From Oscillospiraceae bacterium (GTDB lineage: Bacteria; Bacillota; Clostridia; Oscillospirales; Acutalibacteraceae), in the NCBI GenBank assembly GCA_902769255.1, contig CACXOM010000011.1, positions 1-47,042 on the forward strand: 47,042 bases of DNA. Reading direction: 5' to 3'. Under the pieces are notes generated by a model. The model made no database searches and was not told where the DNA came from. It saw nothing but the letters and a program-made list of their open reading frames with translations. Positions 9,497-17,579 of the stretch are shown here, piece by piece. A program made the position numbers and the translations under genes. Numbering within the stretch: the first letter of the stretch is position 1; each line of letters starts with the position of its first letter.

Positions 9497-11777
9497 AATA
9501 TATATTTTTAGGGGAAATATACTTTTGGAAAAGGTCTTTTGGAATATAAATATATTTATAAAGAGTTTCATTTGAATTAGCAGGGCAATATTTTATAAAT
9601 GTCGCCATTTCGTCTTTTGAATTTCTTTTTGAAATATCTAAACCGCGTTTTTCAATTTCTTTTAAGAAATCTTTTTGTGACGATTTTTTAATCATATATG
9701 CTCTTTCATCGTAAAAGGCTTCAAAAGGAACAAAATAGCACAAAGAATTATTTACGCTGTTTTCAAATTCTTCATCGTCCGAAAAAATAATGCTGTTTGC
9801 TTTTAACTCTTTAAAAAAGCGTTTAAAAAGTTGTTTGTCGTTATCATTTCTCCAGAATTTCTCGCTGTAATGAGCGATTGTATCAATTGTGTTTGTCATA
9901 AACGGGAAAATGTTATAAGCGTAATATTTTTTATCTTTTGTCATAAAGCCGATACCTGCGTTGACTTCATAGTCTAAATAATCACCGTCGGACCTTGAAG
10001 AATAAATATTACTGCTATTCATTATTCTTTCGTAATATATTGTCGAAAGCTCTTGGCTTGTCATATTTTTAAAATCTTTCACACTCGCCTTTAAAATGGC
10101 GTTTTTTGCCGAAGAATCAAATCCTGCATTATCTAAATAATTCCAAATGCGAATATTAGAAGCATTTTCAGTCAGTTTTTCAAAAGAGTTTACAAATTCT
10201 TTCGCATCAAATTCAATACTTTTTGCAAGTCGCTCTAATTGCTCTTGACTAAAAATAATATCACGATAATAAGTTCTGCTTTTCTCGTTGATTTTGCATT
10301 TAAGAATTCTGAATTTTGAGTAATTTTCGTTGTAAGCATTGCAAATAATACTTATTGCTTCTTTATCGGTAACAGGCTTTGTAAAAAGTCTGTTATATAA
10401 TTCTTCAACATTTTTTGAATCTATGAAAGAAGAATATTCAGATGTGTCTAAATCATCATAATTGTCATCTTCTTCATCATACCACTCTTCGTAGTAATCG
10501 CCGTAGTATGTGTTTGTTATAAAATCCATCACTCTGTCAAACGGATTAATACTAAAATCGTCAAAATAATAATTCCCATAATCGTCATATTCGCTTGAAA
10601 CATCATATTCGGTGCAAGAAAGAATATTAATGCTTTCAATGTTTTCAACTTTTGGCGTGTATGAGGTGAAAACAAAACTTGAACCCATAAGAATTGCGAA
10701 CATTAAAACATTTGCAATTACAAGAAAAACTAAATCTTTAACCGCTTTTAAAAGTCCTTTTGCGCTGCGGTTTGCAATAATATCGTATATAAAATAAGAA
10801 AGCAGAGCGATTAAGAATATTATTATAATGTTTGTATAAGAAAATACTTGGTCGTGATTCAGTTTTGAATAAAAATCGCCGAACATTTTGAAGTAAAAAA
10901 TTGCAACGCCGACAGCACAAAAAAGAAGTGAAAAACAAATTCTTATAATCGAATGCGCTTTTTTGCTTGAAGTAGGTTTTTCGGCAGTTTGCGATTTTTT
11001 TCTTTTAAAAAGAAACATACCGAAAACAAAATAAACGCTTGCCAAAATAAAAGTATAAATAAACGAATAAATACTGCATCTATAATTAAAAGCAGAGTTT
11101 AATTTTAACAGCGAATCAGGCAAAAAATGAGTGCCGTCGATAGCGGTAACGCTCGATACCATTACCGAAATATAAATAGAATAGAATATTCTCGGGTAAA
11201 ACAAAATCATACAAGACACTGTAAGAGCGCTAAAAAATCTGCCCGTTACGCCAATAGCAATTAGAATTGCCGAAGCGATTAAAAGGGAAGAGGCAATAAG
11301 ATTTGGAACGACTATCAAAATTGCGGCAAAATCAGTAGTTGCATATTTTGCCAAAGCGCAACCGCCTAATCCTATAAGCATACAAATAAAAATTTGAGCA
11401 ATAATATAAGTTAATGCGCTTAAAGTGAAACTGCAATAAATGCAACTGCGCTTTTGGGGGATTGAGTGGTAAAAGTCGCTTTTGTTCCTTTTAAACATAA
11501 ACCAGAAAATTTTGAACATCAAAATCGGTGTTGAAACAAAAGGTACTAAATATGCAAAAGGTACTATTTCGTAAAAAGATATTTGAGAACCCGCATAACT
11601 AAATAATGAATAACGGTATTGCATCATTCCCGACAGATAGGAATATTGGTCGCCAAACTCGGTTAACGGAACTATTAACGATAAAACCGCAAAAACGCAA
11701 GCGGTTACAATGCCGACCGTTTTTAACTGCGAAAGCCCCTCAACATATAAATCTTTGCTGAAAAATCTATTTTTCAT
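9495..11777 (-). CDS. ABC transporter permease with large acidic extracellular domain
   Basis: 760 residues. About nine hydrophobic membrane segments fill the first 380 residues, followed by a soluble C-terminal half beginning after FVFTSYTPKVENIES. The segment at about 390-446 is strikingly rich in Asp, Glu and Tyr. I see no named family domain beyond resemblance to ABC-2-type/YtrC-like permeases. Start chosen at MKNRFFSKD because GGGGGTG precedes it by six bases; this ATG lies inside the last codons of the ATPase gene (11-base overlap). With the GntR-type regulator and the ATPase it forms a three-gene export-type ABC system like ytrABC. Substrate unknown; cell-envelope-acting peptides or antibiotics are typical for the regulator family. 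Confidence 0.72.
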   Translation of the reverse strand: MKNRFFSKDLYVEGLSQLKTVGIVTACVFAVLSLIVPLTEFGDQYSYLSGMMQYRYSLFSYAGSQISFYEIVPFAYLVPFVSTPILMFKIFWFMFKRNKSDFYHSIPQKRSCIYCSFTLSALTYIIAQIFICMLIGLGGCALAKYATTDFAAILIVVPNLIASSLLIASAILIAIGVTGRFFSALTVSCMILFYPRIFYSIYISVMVSSVTAIDGTHFLPDSLLKLNSAFNYRCSIYSFIYTFILASVYFVFGMFLFKRKKSQTAEKPTSSKKAHSIIRICFSLLFCAVGVAIFYFKMFGDFYSKLNHDQVFSYTNIIIIFLIALLSYFIYDIIANRSAKGLLKAVKDLVFLVIANVLMFAILMGSSFVFTSYTPKVENIESINILSCTEYDVSSEYDDYGNYYFDDFSINPFDRVMDFITNTYYGDYYEEWYDEEDDNYDDLDTSEYSSFIDSKNVEELYNRLFTKPVTDKEAISIICNAYNENYSKFRILKCKINEKSRTYYRDIIFSQEQLERLAKSIEFDAKEFVNSFEKLTENASNIRIWNYLDNAGFDSSAKNAILKASVKDFKNMTSQELSTIYYERIMNSSNIYSSRSDGDYLDYEVNAGIGFMTKDKKYYAYNIFPFMTNTIDTIAHYSEKFWRNDNDKQLFKRFFKELKANSIIFSDDEEFENSVNNSLCYFVPFEAFYDERAYMIKKSSQKDFLKEIEKRGLDISKRNSKDEMATFIKYCPANSNETLYKYIYIPKDLFQKYISPKNIY

Positions 11778-12684
11778 TGTCTTCACCCCCGAAACATTCG
11801 TCAAAATCATAACCTAAATCTTTCATTTTAACAGTAAAAACTTCTTCAAGCGAAAGAGGTAAAATTTCAAACAAAACAGGATTTTTTTCACTAATAAAAT
11901 CTTTTATTTTTTGTTTGTCTTCGCAAACAATAAAATTACAAACCGAGCCTTGCTTTTGAAAACCGATTATTTTAAAATCTTTAAACAAAGTTTCATCGAA
12001 AGAATAATTAAAAGCGACCTGAATTTTATAATTATCTTGTTTTAGTCCGCCTAAATCGCTTTCAAGCACAACTTTGCCTTTGTGCAAAAGCAAAAGACTG
12101 TCGCACAACTCTTCAAGTTCTCGAAGCGAATGCGAGGTTACCACAGTTGTCATATTGCGCTCGGCAACATCGCTGTAAATAAGGCTTTTTATAAATTTTC
12201 TCGCAACAGGGTCAAGACCGTCAAAAGTTTCGTCTAAAAACAAATATTTCGGCTTGCAAGAAAGCGCCAAAATCATTGCAACCTGCCTTTTCATACCCTT
12301 TGAAAATGTGTTAATTAATTTGTTTTTATCAAGATTAAAATAGTTGAGCAGTTCATTAAATCTTTCAAAATCAAAATTCGGGTAAATTCTTTTATAAAGA
12401 CTTGCCATTCTTTTTGGAGTTGAAGAATTAAGAAAATATAAATCGTCTGAAACAAAAACTAAATCTTTTTTAACATCGGGGTTTTCAAAAACGCCCTTTT
12501 CATCAAACAAAACCTCGCCTTTGTCGGTTTGGTAAACACCGCAAACCGTGCGAAGAACGGTTGATTTGCCTGCGCCGTTTGAGCCGACCATTCCGTAAAT
12601 GCTACCGTCAGCAATTTCGCAACTGACATTATCAATAGCAACAAAATCTTCAAAAGTTTTTGTAACATTTTTGAGTTTAATCAT
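11767..12684 (-). CDS. ABC transporter ATP-binding protein
   Basis: 305 residues. Walker A GSNGAGKST (34-42), signature FSKGM (127-131, a variant of LSGGQ), Walker B LFLDE (148-152), D-loop GLDP and H-loop TSHSLREL are all in place, so it is an active ATPase. The signature and the DETFDGLDP motif resemble the YtrB/BcrA-like class that pairs with GntR/YtrA regulators. Start chosen at MIKLKNVTKT, which has GAGGTGAGG six bases upstream and overlaps the regulator's stop by eight bases (ATGATTAA). The C-terminal about 90 residues form a small accessory domain. It powers the permease encoded next. Confidence 0.9.
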   Translation of the reverse strand: MIKLKNVTKTFEDFVAIDNVSCEIADGSIYGMVGSNGAGKSTVLRTVCGVYQTDKGEVLFDEKGVFENPDVKKDLVFVSDDLYFLNSSTPKRMASLYKRIYPNFDFERFNELLNYFNLDKNKLINTFSKGMKRQVAMILALSCKPKYLFLDETFDGLDPVARKFIKSLIYSDVAERNMTTVVTSHSLRELEELCDSLLLLHKGKVVLESDLGGLKQDNYKIQVAFNYSFDETLFKDFKIIGFQKQGSVCNFIVCEDKQKIKDFISEKNPVLFEILPLSLEEVFTVKMKDLGYDFDECFGGEDNEK

Positions 12685-13057
12685 TTTCCTCACCTCGTAA
12701 ATAAATCTTTTCAACCTCTTTTAAAATTTCTTCTTTTTTTATGCCCGTTTTCTTCATTTTTTTCACAGTTTGTCTTAAACTGTCGAACAATTCGTAAGAG
12801 TTTTTCATAATAATTTCTTTTGCGTTTTCGCTTACAAAAAATCCTTTTCCTGCCATTGACACAATAATTCCCTTTAAACAAAGTTCGTTATAAGCCCTTG
12901 CAACAGTATTAGGATTTACCGAAATGCTTATAGAAAGCGAGCGTACCGAGCAAAGTTTTTCGCCTTTATTTAAAACACCGCTTAAAATAAAACTTTCGGT
13001 TTGTTCAATTATTTGTGAATAAATAGGTTTGCCTGAAGATAAATCAATTTGATACAT
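12677..13057 (-). CDS. GntR-family (YtrA-type) transcriptional regulator
   Basis: 126 residues: an N-terminal winged helix (IDLSSGKPIYSQIIEQTESFILSG onward, with the recognition stretch ISVNPNTVARAYNEL around 42-57) and a short C-terminal helical tail, which is the layout of the YtrA subfamily lacking a ligand-binding domain. Start set at MYQIDL, nine bases after AAGGAA; a longer frame upstream would run through the promoter operator. It begins the ABC operon and almost certainly binds the long palindrome at 13081-13115 covering its own promoter, acting as an autorepressor. The inducer is unknown but is often a cell-wall antibiotic in this subfamily. Confidence 0.88.
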   Translation of the reverse strand: MYQIDLSSGKPIYSQIIEQTESFILSGVLNKGEKLCSVRSLSISISVNPNTVARAYNELCLKGIIVSMAGKGFFVSENAKEIIMKNSYELFDSLRQTVKKMKKTGIKKEEILKEVEKIYLRGEEND

Positions 13058-13080
13058 AAAAATCAATTCCTTATAAAGCA

Positions 13081-13115
13081 ATCTAACTGTACTAATAAGA
13101 TTAGTACAGTTAGAT
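13081..13115. promoter_or_regulatory. Long perfect palindrome: GntR operator
   Basis: Two perfectly complementary 16-base arms (ATCTAACTGTACTAAT at 13081-13096 and its complement at 13100-13115) flank an AAG spacer. The site overlaps the last bases of the -10 at 13114-13119 and covers the transcription start. The core GTACTAAT...ATTAGTAC is the kind of symmetric site YtrA-type GntR proteins use. In RNA it would also make a strong 5' hairpin. Confidence 0.88.
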
Positions 13116-13142
13116 TTTATCACATATTTATTTTTTTGTCAA
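13114..13142 (-). promoter_or_regulatory. Promoter of the GntR-ABC operon
   Basis: Minus strand TTGACA (13137-13142), 17 bases, TAAAAT (13114-13119). Overlapped downstream by the GntR operator. Confidence 0.85.
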
Positions 13143-13150
13143 TAATTTTT

Positions 13151-13813
13151 TTATTCTTCTGATTTAAACATCATAAACAGCGGTATTGTAAGCAATGCAC
13201 ATACGAAAAACAGGCTGTAAGTTGAATAAATATTAGTCAGCAATGTGCCGAAAAGTGCGCCGAAAATAAAGAATAAAATTATTCCGTAATTGTTAAGACA
13301 TTTCAAAATTCGCGACTTATCTTTATTAATTATTCCAAGATACAAAGCCTCTGTTCCGCTGCGAAGATTTCCTGTGCACATTGTAGTTGCAACGGCGTGG
13401 CCGTTGACTTTTCTGAAAGATTCAACCTGCAACGAGCAAACCAGCGAAATTACCGTGTTTACAATGGTATCATTTTGTCCTTTTGGCACAAAAGTTACGC
13501 AAAACAGCATTATAATTTCAAAAAGCACAATAAGTTGTCGCCAATGAATTTTGGTGCTTTGTTTCAGTTTTGATTTTACAATTTCCGAAATAAAAATTCC
13601 GAAAGTAAACGCCAAAATAGGCAATAAGTAAAGCAAAACTTTTGAAAAATTGCCTTTTGCAAAGTTAATGCCGAGCAACACAATGTTGCCTGTTTGGGCG
13701 TTGGCAAAAACACCGCCCCTGATAATGTAGGTGTAAGCGTCTAAAAATCCGCCTGCGAGCGCAAGCATTATGCCAACGGCAAAATTTTCAGACATTTGAC
13801 CGCTTTTTTTCAT
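13151..13813 (-). CDS. DUF1275 (YoaK-family) membrane protein
   Basis: 220 residues with about six hydrophobic segments. The N-terminal LALAGGFLDAYTYIIRGGVFANAQTGNIV is the hallmark of the DUF1275 family, followed by the conserved VNGHAVATTMCTGNLRSGTEAL segment. No biochemical function is established for the family; a transporter-like role is commonly presumed. The start MKKSGQ has AGAGG seven bases upstream; the longer frame would start inside the upstream terminator. It follows the nucleoside importer genes but is separated from them by a terminator, so expression by read-through or from a promoter I could not identify is possible. Confidence 0.85.
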   Translation of the reverse strand: MKKSGQMSENFAVGIMLALAGGFLDAYTYIIRGGVFANAQTGNIVLLGINFAKGNFSKVLLYLLPILAFTFGIFISEIVKSKLKQSTKIHWRQLIVLFEIIMLFCVTFVPKGQNDTIVNTVISLVCSLQVESFRKVNGHAVATTMCTGNLRSGTEALYLGIINKDKSRILKCLNNYGIILFFIFGALFGTLLTNIYSTYSLFFVCALLTIPLFMMFKSEE

Positions 13814-13831
13814 ATAAAAACCTCTTTTTCC

Positions 13832-13857
13832 AAAAAAGGACGGCACAAAACCGTCCC
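13832..13857 (-). terminator. Terminator of the nucleoside-importer operon
   Basis: Stem GGACGG (13838-13843) with CCGTCC (13851-13856), 7-base loop, followed on the minus strand by six T. It lies just past the last permease gene and directly before the ribosome binding site of the DUF1275 gene. Confidence 0.8.
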
Positions 13858-13864
13858 TTAAAAA

Positions 13865-14851
13865 TTACCGTTCTTCTCTAAAATATGAAAGACCGAGCGA
13901 AGCCGGCGGTTGATGTTCACGCTTTTTACGCATACTTGTAAATACAAGAACAACAATCGTTACAACATAAGGAAGCATTTTTGCAAAAAAAGTATCAATT
14001 TTTACATTGAAAATGCTTGGAATAAAGTTGTATGCCCAATAAAAGAAACCAAAGAGATAAGAACCCCAAATAAGATTGATAGGTTTCCAAGTTGCAAATA
14101 TTACAAGCGCTACAGACAACCAAGCAAGTGCTTCAATTGCATCGCCGGCGGCAGTTGCCCAAGTTCCGTAGTTATAATCAAGAACATAATATAATCCGCC
14201 AAGTCCGGTTATGCCCGAGCCTATGCAAGTAGCGAGATATTTATATTTTGTTACATTAATGCCCGCTGCATCTGCGGTTGCGGGACTTTCGCCTACTGCT
14301 CGAAGATTAAGCCCTGCTCTTGTTTTTTTCAAGAAAAATGAGCAAACAATTGCAATAATAACTGCAAGGTACATCATAAAACCGTAAGAGAAAAAGATTT
14401 TGCCGACACCATGGCTTAAAAAGCCAAATATTTTATGAGAAAATACCGCTTTTGAAAATTCAACAGAAGTTGTTGTTGAGCCTGCCGGTACAACAAATTT
14501 ACCAAAAAATTTAGCAAGACCCACTCCAAAAATTGTAAGAGTAAGACCGGTTATGTTTTGGTTTGCTCTTAAAGAAGTGGTTAAAAAGCTGTAAAGAAGT
14601 CCTGCTAAAAATGAAGAAACAAAAGCACATAACAAGGCAATTATTATTACTAAAACAGCGCTCGGTGCCGAAACGCTTGTTTCATATATATAAGCGCTTG
14701 CAAATCCAAAAGCTGAACCGATACACATTATACCGGGTGTGCCAAGGTTAAGATTGCCTGCTTTTTCAGTTAGAGTTTCGCCCATGGCTCCATACATAAT
14801 TACCGAACCGAAAACAACGGCTCGCATAATCCAATCTAAAAATATATTCAT
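13865..14851 (-). CDS. BMP-type nucleoside ABC transporter permease (second)
   Basis: 328 residues, about eight to ten membrane segments. Family landmarks: YGAMGETLTEKAGNLNLGTPGIM near the N-terminus, the coupling-helix region TRAGLNLRAVGESPATADAAGINV (about 185-208), then SGITGLGGLYY. This matches the NupQ/YufQ permease of Gram-positive guanosine/purine-nucleoside importers. It pairs with the permease encoded just upstream (19-base gap) to form the membrane channel. The start is ATG with a reasonable leader after the preceding stop. It closes the four-gene transporter unit. Confidence 0.92.
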   Translation of the reverse strand: MNIFLDWIMRAVVFGSVIMYGAMGETLTEKAGNLNLGTPGIMCIGSAFGFASAYIYETSVSAPSAVLVIIIALLCAFVSSFLAGLLYSFLTTSLRANQNITGLTLTIFGVGLAKFFGKFVVPAGSTTTSVEFSKAVFSHKIFGFLSHGVGKIFFSYGFMMYLAVIIAIVCSFFLKKTRAGLNLRAVGESPATADAAGINVTKYKYLATCIGSGITGLGGLYYVLDYNYGTWATAAGDAIEALAWLSVALVIFATWKPINLIWGSYLFGFFYWAYNFIPSIFNVKIDTFFAKMLPYVVTIVVLVFTSMRKKREHQPPASLGLSYFREER

Positions 14852-14870
14852 ATGTCTAACCCCCTAACTT

Positions 14871-15965
14871 TTATGCTTCGTGTTTCTTGCGAAAATGAAC
14901 TTTATAGTTGATAAAGAATTCAGCACTTATTATGAAGAATAAAACTATACCTATAACTATTTTTGAAGCCGAAGCATCAAATGCATCGTTTGTATTTGAA
15001 ATTAATTCGGTTCCTTTTTCTAAAAACACAATAAACAACGAAATGAAAATCATTTGAATTGTATTAAATTTTGCAAGCCACGCTACTATAATTGCGGTAA
15101 AGCCGTAGCCACCGCCGGTGGTTAAAGAAGATATAGAGTGGTCTTGTCCCGAAACGGTAATAAAACCACAAATTCCGCAAATAGCACCTGAAATAATCAT
15201 TGTTCTAATAATAACTTTTTTAACATTTATACCTGCATATTTAGCGGTGTTTACCGATTCGCCGACAACAGCAACCTCATAGCCGTGTTTAGTCTTTTTA
15301 AGGTATAAAAACATTAAAATTGTAAGAATCAAAACTATTATCAAATTCAAAGCCCACTCGCTGTCAAAAATATTTGGTAAATAGCCGGCTCTTGTAGCCA
15401 TATTAAGTTCGCCGAGCGAAGAGGCTTTTCCTCTCCATTTGTTGCAATAAAAATCAACTAAATTTATAACAATATAGTTCATCATAAGAGTGAAAAGTGT
15501 TTCGTTTGTGTTAAATTTTGCTTTGAAAAATGCAGGAATAACACCGACAATGGCGCCTGCCAAAATAGAACAAACAAACATTACTGTAATAAGAAGCCAG
15601 TTAGGCAATGATGAACCGAGATAAATCATTACAATTGCGGTTGCAAGACCGCCTGCAAGAAGTTGTCCCTCTGCGCCGATGTTCCAAAACTTCATTTTAA
15701 AAGCAGGTGCAAGAGCGACCGATATGCAAAGAAGTTTAGTGGCGTAAACTATTGTTGAGGAAAGATAAATTGAGTTTCCGAAAGCGCCCTCAAACATAGT
15801 TTCAAAAAGTGTAACGGGTTCCATTCCTATTACAATATACATAAAAAGAGTTACGAATAAAAATCCAAAAATGACAGCAACCCCTCTGTAAGCCCAAGCT
15901 TTAACTTCTGAAACGCCATCTTTTTTTGAAAGTCGAATTAAAGGTTCTTTTGCAGTTTTTGCCAT
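14871..15965 (-). CDS. BMP-type nucleoside ABC transporter permease (first)
   Basis: 364 residues, polytopic membrane protein matching NupP/YufP. The motif FKMKFWNIGAEGQLLAGGLAT (about 83-103) and the coupling region HGYEVAVVGESVNTAKYAGINV (about 225-246) are characteristic of the BPD_transp_2 family. The N-terminal cytoplasmic tail before the first membrane segment is about 27 residues. Its ATG overlaps the ATPase stop by one base (TAATG), giving tight coupling. Together with the second permease it forms the heterodimeric pore for nucleosides delivered by the BMP lipoprotein. Confidence 0.92.
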   Translation of the reverse strand: MAKTAKEPLIRLSKKDGVSEVKAWAYRGVAVIFGFLFVTLFMYIVIGMEPVTLFETMFEGAFGNSIYLSSTIVYATKLLCISVALAPAFKMKFWNIGAEGQLLAGGLATAIVMIYLGSSLPNWLLITVMFVCSILAGAIVGVIPAFFKAKFNTNETLFTLMMNYIVINLVDFYCNKWRGKASSLGELNMATRAGYLPNIFDSEWALNLIIVLILTILMFLYLKKTKHGYEVAVVGESVNTAKYAGINVKKVIIRTMIISGAICGICGFITVSGQDHSISSLTTGGGYGFTAIIVAWLAKFNTIQMIFISLFIVFLEKGTELISNTNDAFDASASKIVIGIVLFFIISAEFFINYKVHFRKKHEA

Positions 15966-17512
15966 TATTCTTCGCCCCCTTGCGTATCGAGTGAATCGGT
16001 TTTGGTCATAAGCAAACCAATTTCCTCTTTTGTTGTATTTCTTGCGTCAACAATTCCGGTAATTTTACCCGAATTTATAACCATAATTCTGTCGCAAAGT
16101 TCAACCAAAACATCTAAATCTTCGCCGACAAAAATTACGGCAACGCCTCTTTCTTTTTGCTTGTTTAAAAGGTTGTAAATCATATAAGAAGAGTTAATGT
16201 CAAGTCCTCTTACAGGGTAAGCCGCCATAAGCACCGAAGGAGCGGAGGCGATTTCTCTGCCGACTAAAACTTTTTGAACATTACCGCCCGAAAGTCTGCG
16301 AACGGGAGTTTTAGCGTTAGGGGTTACAACCTCTAAATCTTCAATAATTTTTTCAGCAAGACCTTTCGGCTTTTTGCGGTTTACAAAAACCGATTTGCCT
16401 TTGCGATAAGAACGAAGCATCATATTATCAATAATGTCCATATTGCCGACCAAGCCCATACCGAGTCTGTCTTCCGGAACAAACGATAACCTTACACCAA
16501 GCTCTCTTATTTGAATAGGGGTTTTATCACGAAGGTTATCAACTTCGCCTGTTTTCGGGTTGTTATATAAAATTTCGCCTTCATTGAGTTTTTGAAGTCC
16601 TGCAATTGATTCGAGCAGTTCACGCTGACCCGAACCTGCAATGCCTGCAATACCCAAAATCTCGCCAGATTTTGCAGTAAACGAAATATTATCAAGCAGT
16701 TTTACGCCCTCATAATTGATACAGTTAATATTTTTAACTACCAGCCTGTCAGTCGTGTTTTTCGGCTCGGCTCTTTCAATATCAAGGCTTATTTTTTTAC
16801 CTACCATCATTTCGGTAAGTTCTTTTTCATTAGTATTTTTGGTTTCAACCGTTCCGACATATTCGCCTTTGCGAAGTACCGCAACTTTATCGGAAAGTGC
16901 CAAAACCTCGTGAAGTTTATGAGTAATAATTATAATAGATTTGCCGTGTTCACGCATTTTTCGCAAAACTTTAAAAAGTTTTTTGGTTTCCTGCGGTGTT
17001 AATACGGCGGTCGGCTCGTCAAGAATTAAAATATCAGCGCCTCTGTATAAAACTTTAACAATTTCAACAGTCTGCTTTTCCGAAACCGACATATCGTAAA
17101 TTTTCTTGTCAGGGTCAATTTCAAACCCGTATTTATCACATATTTCAATAATCTTATTCTTAATTGAGTTTTTATTGAATTTTTCGCTTTTACTAAGTCC
17201 AAGTGCAACATTTTCAGTTGCCGAAAATACATCAACAAGTTTAAAATGCTGATGAATCATACCTATGCCAAGTTCAAATGCGGTTTTCGGTGAATTGATT
17301 GATACTAAATTACCATTAACATATATTTCGCCGCTGTCTTGACAATAAATTCCCGAAAGCATATTCATTAAAGTGGTTTTTCCGCTTCCGTTTTCACCTA
17401 AAATCGATAAGATTTCACCTTTATTAATATCCAAATTTACATTTTTATTAGCAATTACATTTTTACCGAAACTTTTGGTAATGTTTTTCATTTGAACAGC
17501 CAATTCTGCCAA
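15965..17512 (-). CDS. BMP-type nucleoside ABC transporter, double ATPase
   Basis: 515 residues carrying two fused ABC domains, as in NupO/YufO. First domain: Walker A GENGSGKTT (39-47), signature region MSVSEKQ, Walker B ILILDEPTA. Second domain: degenerate P-loop GIAGSGQRE, signature RLSGGN, and AAYPVRGLD in place of a normal Walker B/Glu; this degeneracy is normal in the family and means one functional ATP site. Start assigned to a TTG giving MAELAVQMKN because AAGGGG lies eight bases upstream; a GTG three codons earlier touches the ribosome binding site. A hairpin at 17535-17564 separates it from the lipoprotein gene. Confidence 0.92.
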   Translation of the reverse strand: MAELAVQMKNITKSFGKNVIANKNVNLDINKGEILSILGENGSGKTTLMNMLSGIYCQDSGEIYVNGNLVSINSPKTAFELGIGMIHQHFKLVDVFSATENVALGLSKSEKFNKNSIKNKIIEICDKYGFEIDPDKKIYDMSVSEKQTVEIVKVLYRGADILILDEPTAVLTPQETKKLFKVLRKMREHGKSIIIITHKLHEVLALSDKVAVLRKGEYVGTVETKNTNEKELTEMMVGKKISLDIERAEPKNTTDRLVVKNINCINYEGVKLLDNISFTAKSGEILGIAGIAGSGQRELLESIAGLQKLNEGEILYNNPKTGEVDNLRDKTPIQIRELGVRLSFVPEDRLGMGLVGNMDIIDNMMLRSYRKGKSVFVNRKKPKGLAEKIIEDLEVVTPNAKTPVRRLSGGNVQKVLVGREIASAPSVLMAAYPVRGLDINSSYMIYNLLNKQKERGVAVIFVGEDLDVLVELCDRIMVINSGKITGIVDARNTTKEEIGLLMTKTDSLDTQGGEE

Positions 17513-17534
17513 GTTTTTCACCCCTTAAACCGAT

Positions 17535-17564
17535 AAAGGGAAGCAAAAACGCTTGCTTCCCTTT
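17535..17564 (-). other. Intra-operon hairpin after the BMP lipoprotein gene
   Basis: Perfect 12-bp stem AAAGGGAAGCAA (17535-17546) with 17553-17564, 6-base loop. No T-run follows on the minus strand, so it is better seen as a 3' stabilising or partial-termination structure that raises lipoprotein mRNA relative to the ATPase and permease mRNA. Confidence 0.7.
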
Positions 17565-17579
17565 AAACTTCAAGTTAAA

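Noticed and set aside
15965-17512. Second ATPase domain seemed damaged (degenerate P-loop, no Walker B Glu)
   Set aside because: This degeneracy is normal in the double ATPases of BMP-type nucleoside importers and is not a sign of a pseudogene.
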